DNA of 64,000 nt from Achromobacter spanius (GTDB taxonomy: Bacteria > Pseudomonadota > Gammaproteobacteria > Burkholderiales > Burkholderiaceae_B): positions 1,178,001 to 1,242,000 of the forward strand of contig NZ_CP121261.1 in assembly GCF_029637605.1 (NCBI RefSeq), read 5' to 3'. This document shows, piece after piece, positions 59,963 through 64,000 of the stretch (the stretch's first letter is position 1; each line of letters starts with the position of its first letter). Under the pieces are notes generated by a model, which was given only the letters and a program-made list of their open reading frames with translations, was not told the origin of the DNA and ran no database searches. Made by a program: the position numbers and the translations under genes.

Positions 59963-60045
59963 ATGCGGGGGGCTGAATGCGGCGGGTTGAACGCGCCCGA
60001 TCGGCTTGCGCTAGTATCCAGAAAACACTTATTCCTGGAGACAAC

Positions 60046-60852
60046 ATGGCCCCGGACGCCCTGAACAACGAAGCACCGCTGGACCCTCTGCTGCTGCGCA
60101 GCTCGGCGGGCGGCGTCGTCACGCTGCGCCTGAATCGGCCCTCGCAGTTCAACGCGCTGTCCGAAGGACTGCTGGCGGCCTTGCAGCACGAGATCGACGC
60201 CTTGGCCAGCGACCCCGATGTGCGTTGCGTGGTGCTGGAATCCACGGGTCGGGCGTTTTGTGCGGGCCATGACCTGCGAGAAATGCGCAGCCAGCCTTCC
60301 CTGGATTATTACCGCGCGCTGTTCCGTAAATGCGGCAGCGTCATGCAGGGTTTGCAAGCGCTGCCCGTGCCCGTCATTGCCAAGGTCCATGGCATCGCGA
60401 CGGCGGCAGGTTGCCAGTTGGTGGCCAGTTGCGATCTGGCCGTGGCCGCGGACACGGCGCGCTTTGCGGTGTCGGGCATCAACGTGGGCTTGTTCTGCTC
60501 GACGCCCGCCGTGGCGCTCAGCCGCAATGTGTCGGCCAAACGTGCCTTCGAAATGCTGGTCACCGCGCGCTTCATCGATGCGGCGCAGGCGCGCGACTGG
60601 GGGCTGATCAACGATGCCGTGCCCGAGGCCGAACTGGATGCGCGGGTCGATGCGCTGGCGGCGGACATTCTTGCCAAGAGCCCCACCGCCATCCGCTACG
60701 GCAAGCGCATGTTCTACCAGCAGCGCCAGATGGCCTTGGCCGACGCCTACGACTATGCCGGCGACGTGATGGCGCGCAACATGATGGAAGCCGACGCCTG
60801 CGAAGGCATCGACGCCTTCCTGCAAAAGCGCGCGCCGCGCTGGCAGTCCTAG
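60046..60852 (+). CDS. Enoyl-CoA hydratase/isomerase family protein
   Basis: A 268-residue crotonase: LNRPSQFNALSEGLLAAL at the start, the first oxyanion strand in GRAFCAGHDLREM and the second in HGIATAAGCQLVASCDL. The two catalytic Glu of classical enoyl-CoA hydratase are not evident (FAVSGINVGLFCSTP), as in ECHDC3-like members. GGAGACAAC precedes the ATG. Its TAG stop overlaps the convergent chrA TAG in a shared CTAG. Confidence 0.87.
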   Translation: MAPDALNNEAPLDPLLLRSSAGGVVTLRLNRPSQFNALSEGLLAALQHEIDALASDPDVRCVVLESTGRAFCAGHDLREMRSQPSLDYYRALFRKCGSVMQGLQALPVPVIAKVHGIATAAGCQLVASCDLAVAADTARFAVSGINVGLFCSTPAVALSRNVSAKRAFEMLVTARFIDAAQARDWGLINDAVPEAELDARVDALAADILAKSPTAIRYGKRMFYQQRQMALADAYDYAGDVMARNMMEADACEGIDAFLQKRAPRWQS

Positions 60853-62105
60853 GCGAAAAAGGCCAGCGCCCATCCGCCGGCGGCCGCCAGCAGCACCACC
60901 CACACGGCCGACCAGCGGGCATAGACCAGCAAGGCGAACAGCAGCAAGGCAAGGCCGAAATCGGCCTTGTTCAAGATGGCGCTGGTCCAGACCGGGTCAT
61001 ACAGCGCCGCCAACAGAATGCCGACCACACTGGCGTTCACGCCCGCGATCATGTTGCGCACGCCAGGACGCCGCCGCAGGCTTTCCCAGAACGGCAAGGC
61101 GCCCGCCACCAGCAAGGCGCCGGGCAAGAAAATCACGCACAAGAGCACCAGGCCGCCCGTCCATCCCGACAACGGGCCGGACGACAAGGCGCCCAGGAAG
61201 GCGGCAAAGGCAAACAATGGCCCCGGCATCGCTTGCGCCGCGCCGTAGCCGGCCAGGAAGTCGGCGCTGGACACCATGCCGCCCGATACCGCCGTGGCGT
61301 CCAGCAAGGGCAGCACCACATGTCCGCCGCCAAACACCAAGGCGCCCGCGCGATAGAACCCGGCAATCTGCGCCGCCAGCGACGAATCCGACACGGCCGC
61401 CCACACTGGCAGGCCCGCCAGCAGCACAACAAAAAGCGCCAGGGCCACATAGGCCGCGCCCCGCGACGCGCCTTGGGAATGGCTGGCCATGATGGGCCGG
61501 GGGGGCAGTTGCAGCGCCGCCGCGCCCACCACGGCGCCCAGCAAGATGGCGCTGATCTGGCCCCAGGCGGTGGGCAACACGATGCTGATCAGGGCGGCGG
61601 CCACCGCCAACCCCGCGCGTGGCCGGTCCGGGCACAGCGTGCGGCCCATGCCCCATACGGCCTGCGCCACGATCGCCACAGCGGCAACCTTCAGCCCATG
61701 TATGACCGCCGACCCGGACAGCCAGCCGAAGTGGGCCAGGCCCATCGCAAACCCAATCAGCGCCAGCGCGGTGGGCAGCGTGAACGCCAGCCAGGCGGCC
61801 GCCATGCCGGCCCACCCGGCGCGGCGCAGGCCGAGCGCCATGCCGACCTGGCTGCTGGCCGGGCCAGGCAGAAACTGGCACAGGGCCACCAGATCCGAAT
61901 AGGCGTAGTCATCCAACCACTGGCGCCGGTCGACGAATTCCGTGCGGAAGTACGCCAGGTGCGCCACCGGGCCGCCAAACGAGGTCAGGCCCAAGCGCAG
62001 AAATATCAGGAAGACTTCAAGACAGGATCCGCGCGACGGTTGCGCGTGTTCGTGGGTGGCTGCCGTGCTGGCGACGTGCTCGTCATGCGATGGGGGGTGC
62101 GGCAT
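60849..62105 (-). CDS. chrA: Chromate transporter ChrA
   Basis: A 418-residue CHR-family efflux protein with two homologous halves. First half: FLIFLRLGLTSFGGPVAHLAYFRTEFVDRRQWL, LCQFLPGPASSQVGMALG. Second half: FYRAGALVFGGGHVVLPLL, FLAGYGAAQAMPGPLFAFAAFLG. Both halves keep the GGPxAH/GGGHVVLP and PGP motifs. It expels chromate driven by the proton gradient. Start ATG 62105, divergent from an AhpD-like gene across 232 bp. Confidence 0.93.
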   Translation of the reverse strand: MPHPPSHDEHVASTAATHEHAQPSRGSCLEVFLIFLRLGLTSFGGPVAHLAYFRTEFVDRRQWLDDYAYSDLVALCQFLPGPASSQVGMALGLRRAGWAGMAAAWLAFTLPTALALIGFAMGLAHFGWLSGSAVIHGLKVAAVAIVAQAVWGMGRTLCPDRPRAGLAVAAALISIVLPTAWGQISAILLGAVVGAAALQLPPRPIMASHSQGASRGAAYVALALFVVLLAGLPVWAAVSDSSLAAQIAGFYRAGALVFGGGHVVLPLLDATAVSGGMVSSADFLAGYGAAQAMPGPLFAFAAFLGALSSGPLSGWTGGLVLLCVIFLPGALLVAGALPFWESLRRRPGVRNMIAGVNASVVGILLAALYDPVWTSAILNKADFGLALLLFALLVYARWSAVWVVLLAAAGGWALAFFA

Positions 62106-62337
62106 GGGACGTGGGCTTCTTGGTCGATCGGAGCGCCGGAATCTTGCTCCTGTTCCAAGCTTATAGCCGGGGCACGGGCCGCTTTCAAGCGCCGCTTTCA
62201 TGTCCCGCTTCAGCCTGGGCATGGCCCAGAACTAAACACTATTCATGGCACTTCTGGTCTGGGCCATTCTGCCGCATCCTACCGGTTCCTGATGGCTTTC
62301 CCCTTTCAACACCAACGTATCAACAAGGTAGACCTAC

Positions 62338-62817
62338 ATGACCCAGCGGTTGGATTACTTCCAGGTGTCGGCGCAACTGTCCAAGAAGTACATGGACTTC
62401 AGCGCAGCCATGAAAAATGTGCCCGTGATCGAGGAATTCGGCGACCTGGTCGACATCCGCGCCTCGCAGATCAACGGTTGCGGATTTTGCCTGGACATGC
62501 ACGTCAAGCAGGCCAAGATTCGTGGCGAACGCGAATTGCGCCTGCATCACGTGGCCATCTGGCGTGAATCGACGTTGTTTTCCGCACGCGAACGCGCCGC
62601 GCTGGCCTGGACCGAAGCCTTGACCACCCTACCCGCCCATGGCGTGCCGGACGAGGTCTATGAAGCGGTGCGCGCGCAATTGTCCGAATCGGAAATCTCG
62701 GATCTGACCTTTCGCGTGGTGGCCATCAACGGCTGGAACCGTCTGAACGTGGCGTTTCGCACCGTACCCGGGTCGGCCGACGCCGCCTTCGGCCTGGACA
62801 AGGCCGGTTTGAACTAA
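62338..62817 (+). CDS. AhpD-like carboxymuconolactone decarboxylase family protein
   Basis: A 159-residue helical protein with the redox motif INGCGFCLDMHVKQAK (CxxC plus His) of the alkylhydroperoxidase D branch. AhpD-type members reduce peroxides with thiols. Position next to chrA suits protection during chromate or oxidative stress; this is inference. The preceding AACAAGGTAGACCTAC lacks a perfect ribosome binding site but spacing is fair. Confidence 0.9.
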   Translation: MTQRLDYFQVSAQLSKKYMDFSAAMKNVPVIEEFGDLVDIRASQINGCGFCLDMHVKQAKIRGERELRLHHVAIWRESTLFSARERAALAWTEALTTLPAHGVPDEVYEAVRAQLSESEISDLTFRVVAINGWNRLNVAFRTVPGSADAAFGLDKAGLN

Positions 62818-62866
62818 GCATCCGGGCCGGCAATGCGCCGATGATGCGTCGGCAATACCTAAGCCG

Positions 62867-64000
62867 CTACATCAACGCCCGGATCCGCAGGCCGAATTCA
62901 TAAGCCTGCTCTTGCGACGCGATGTTCGTGAATCCCAGCAGCAGGCCCGACTGCGGATCCGGCAACGATGACCATCGCGACAAGGGATGCGCGTAAAGGC
63001 CTTGTTCCAGCATGCGCGCGGCCAGCGGCTGGTCTTGCAGCTTGCCGTCCATGCGCGCCACCAGATGCATGCCGCCCGGCTGGGGATCAATCCGCAAGCG
63101 CGTGCCAAGCGCCGCGCTCAAGCCCGCCGCCGTGGCCTCGCGGCGTTCGCTGTACAGCCGCCGCATCCGCTGGATATGGCGCCCGAAATGCCCTTCACTG
63201 ATGAAGCTCGTCAAAAGCGCCTGCGTATAGGCCGGCGCGCCGCCCGATAACAACCGGCTGATCCGGTCAAAGCGTGGCACCTGCGCCTCGGGCACCACCA
63301 GGTACGCCAGGCGCATGCCCGGAAACAGCACCTTGCTGAACGAACCCGCATACAGCACGCGGCCTTGCGTATCCAGGCTCTTCAACGCGGGCAGCGGGCG
63401 GCTGACGTAACGGTATTCGCCGTCATAGTCGTCTTCCACAATCCACGCCTGGCTGCGCTCGGCCCAGTCCAGCAACGCTTGCCGACGCGGTAGGGACAAG
63501 GACATGGACAGCGGGCTTTGATGGGCCGGCGTCACCACCGCCGCCCGGGCCTGCTCCGCGCGCGCCACGCCTTCGGCCACCATCAGGCCATCCGCGTCTA
63601 CCGGCACCGGCACGGCATCCAAGCGGGCCTGGGCCAGCAGCGCCCGCGTGGGCGGGTAGCCGGGGTCTTCCACCCAGACGCGGTCGCCGGGCGCAAGCAA
63701 GGCCTGGATGATCAACTGCATCGTGAAGTTGTAGCCCGACGTGATGTATACCTGCGCGGGCTGGCACTGAATGCCTCGCGCCACGCGTAGATAGGCCGCG
63801 ACCGCGGTGCGCAGATCAGGCAAGCCATCGGACGGTGGATACGACAGGTCGGCCACCTGCAAGCCGCGCAACTGACGGGCGCCCAGGCGCGCCCAGAGCT
63901 TGCGCGGAAAGGCATCCAGGGCCGGTATGCCCATCTGGAACGGCAGGATGCGCGGCGGCCGATGCCAGCCGTGCTCGTCGTCGGCCGCTTCGACCGGCGC
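62867..64000 (-). CDS. MocR/PdxR-type regulator, aminotransferase domain (truncated by window)
   Basis: C-terminal 377 residues of a GntR-MocR protein; the frame runs out of the window at 64000, so the winged helix is outside. Visible fold-type I aminotransferase features: VYITSGYNFTMQLI, EDPGYPPTRALL, WIVEDDYDGEYRY and the PLP-lysine loop AGSFSKVLFPGMRLAYLV. MocR proteins bind PLP and regulate vitamin B6 or GABA genes. Convergent with the AhpD-like gene, so its target is probably beyond the right edge. Confidence 0.9.
   Translation of the reverse strand, partial: APVEAADDEHGWHRPPRILPFQMGIPALDAFPRKLWARLGARQLRGLQVADLSYPPSDGLPDLRTAVAAYLRVARGIQCQPAQVYITSGYNFTMQLIIQALLAPGDRVWVEDPGYPPTRALLAQARLDAVPVPVDADGLMVAEGVARAEQARAAVVTPAHQSPLSMSLSLPRRQALLDWAERSQAWIVEDDYDGEYRYVSRPLPALKSLDTQGRVLYAGSFSKVLFPGMRLAYLVVPEAQVPRFDRISRLLSGGAPAYTQALLTSFISEGHFGRHIQRMRRLYSERREATAAGLSAALGTRLRIDPQPGGMHLVARMDGKLQDQPLAARMLEQGLYAHPLSRWSSLPDPQSGLLLGFTNIASQEQAYEFGLRIRALM

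Noticed and set aside
60330..62567. 745-codon plus-strand frame overlapping crotonase, chrA and the AhpD-like gene
   Set aside because: It runs through parts of three recognisable genes in another frame or strand; its composition is Gln/Arg/His-rich noise.
1..64000. CRISPR arrays, tRNA/rRNA genes, insertion sequences, prophage
   Set aside because: No evenly spaced direct repeats with unique spacers, no tRNA-like T-loop/acceptor structures, and no transposase or phage structural genes were seen; the only recombinase has no visible attachment sites.

Overview
The window looks like chromosomal DNA from a high-GC beta-proteobacterium of the Alcaligenaceae, Achromobacter or Bordetella type. This is inferred from protein content: a Bug/TctC-type periplasmic binding protein, a nag-like Rieske hydroxylase, an OmpC-family porin, a caa3 oxidase and a Ku/LigD pair, all in uniformly high-GC coding DNA with AT-rich promoter islands. 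I found no rRNA, tRNA, CRISPR array, insertion sequence or prophage. Both ends cut through genes (a histidine kinase on the left, a MocR-type regulator on the right).

1-3.4 kb: NarL-type two-component pair, an FNR-type oxygen sensor with all four cluster cysteines but a Cys in place of the recognition-helix Ser, and a tandem universal stress protein behind a near-consensus FNR box. 3.5-9.4 kb: arsenic resistance island, arsB-arsC divergent from arsR-arsO-arsC2-MFS-arsH, with two unrelated arsenate reductases. 9.4-19.4 kb: a ten-gene minus-strand catabolic operon (Bug binding protein, HpaH-like hydratase, SnoaL-like protein, reductase, ferredoxin, Rieske oxygenase alpha and beta, cupin ring-cleavage dioxygenase, ornithine cyclodeaminase/mu-crystallin homologue, FAH-family hydrolase) divergent from a GntR/FCD regulator; the intergenic region has three palindromes spaced exactly 52 bp apart.

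19.5-27.6 kb: YetF-like membrane protein, DUF4142 exported protein, a caa3-type oxidase with subunits I and III fused and the K-channel lysine replaced by Gln, two divergent cytochromes c, a BON-domain protein and a coupled 28-codon ORF. 27.4-39.5 kb: a co-directional DNA-repair block: PdeM phosphoesterase, Lhr-like helicase, ATP-dependent ligase and beta-lactamase-fold exonuclease (the ligase-associated DNA damage response set), then a glycosyltransferase/methyltransferase/acyl-CoA-dehydrogenase-like trio, then LigD and Ku.

39.8-50.8 kb: APC permease, an exported methyltransferase-like protein, an Rrf2 regulator with a perfect inverted repeat over its start codon, a hipBA module, a Tat-lipoprotein LD-carboxypeptidase, an RsuA-family pseudouridine synthase with Glu at the catalytic Asp position, an AI-2E family exporter, a small lipoprotein, and a divergent KfrA-like coiled-coil protein/tyrosine recombinase pair. 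50.8-64 kb: diguanylate cyclase, porin, spermidine-synthase-like protein, a 50-codon gene with its own terminator, TetR/DUF1348, MarR divergent from a CynX-like MFS protein (two 18-bp operators), Rdx protein, Bcr/CflA-type MFS, enoyl-CoA hydratase, ChrA, AhpD-like protein and the partial MocR regulator.

A recurring theme is short tandem repeats of 12 or 15 bp in or beside genes (SnoaL-like, FAH, PdeM, LD-carboxypeptidase leader), which expand surface loops or leaders in whole-codon steps.
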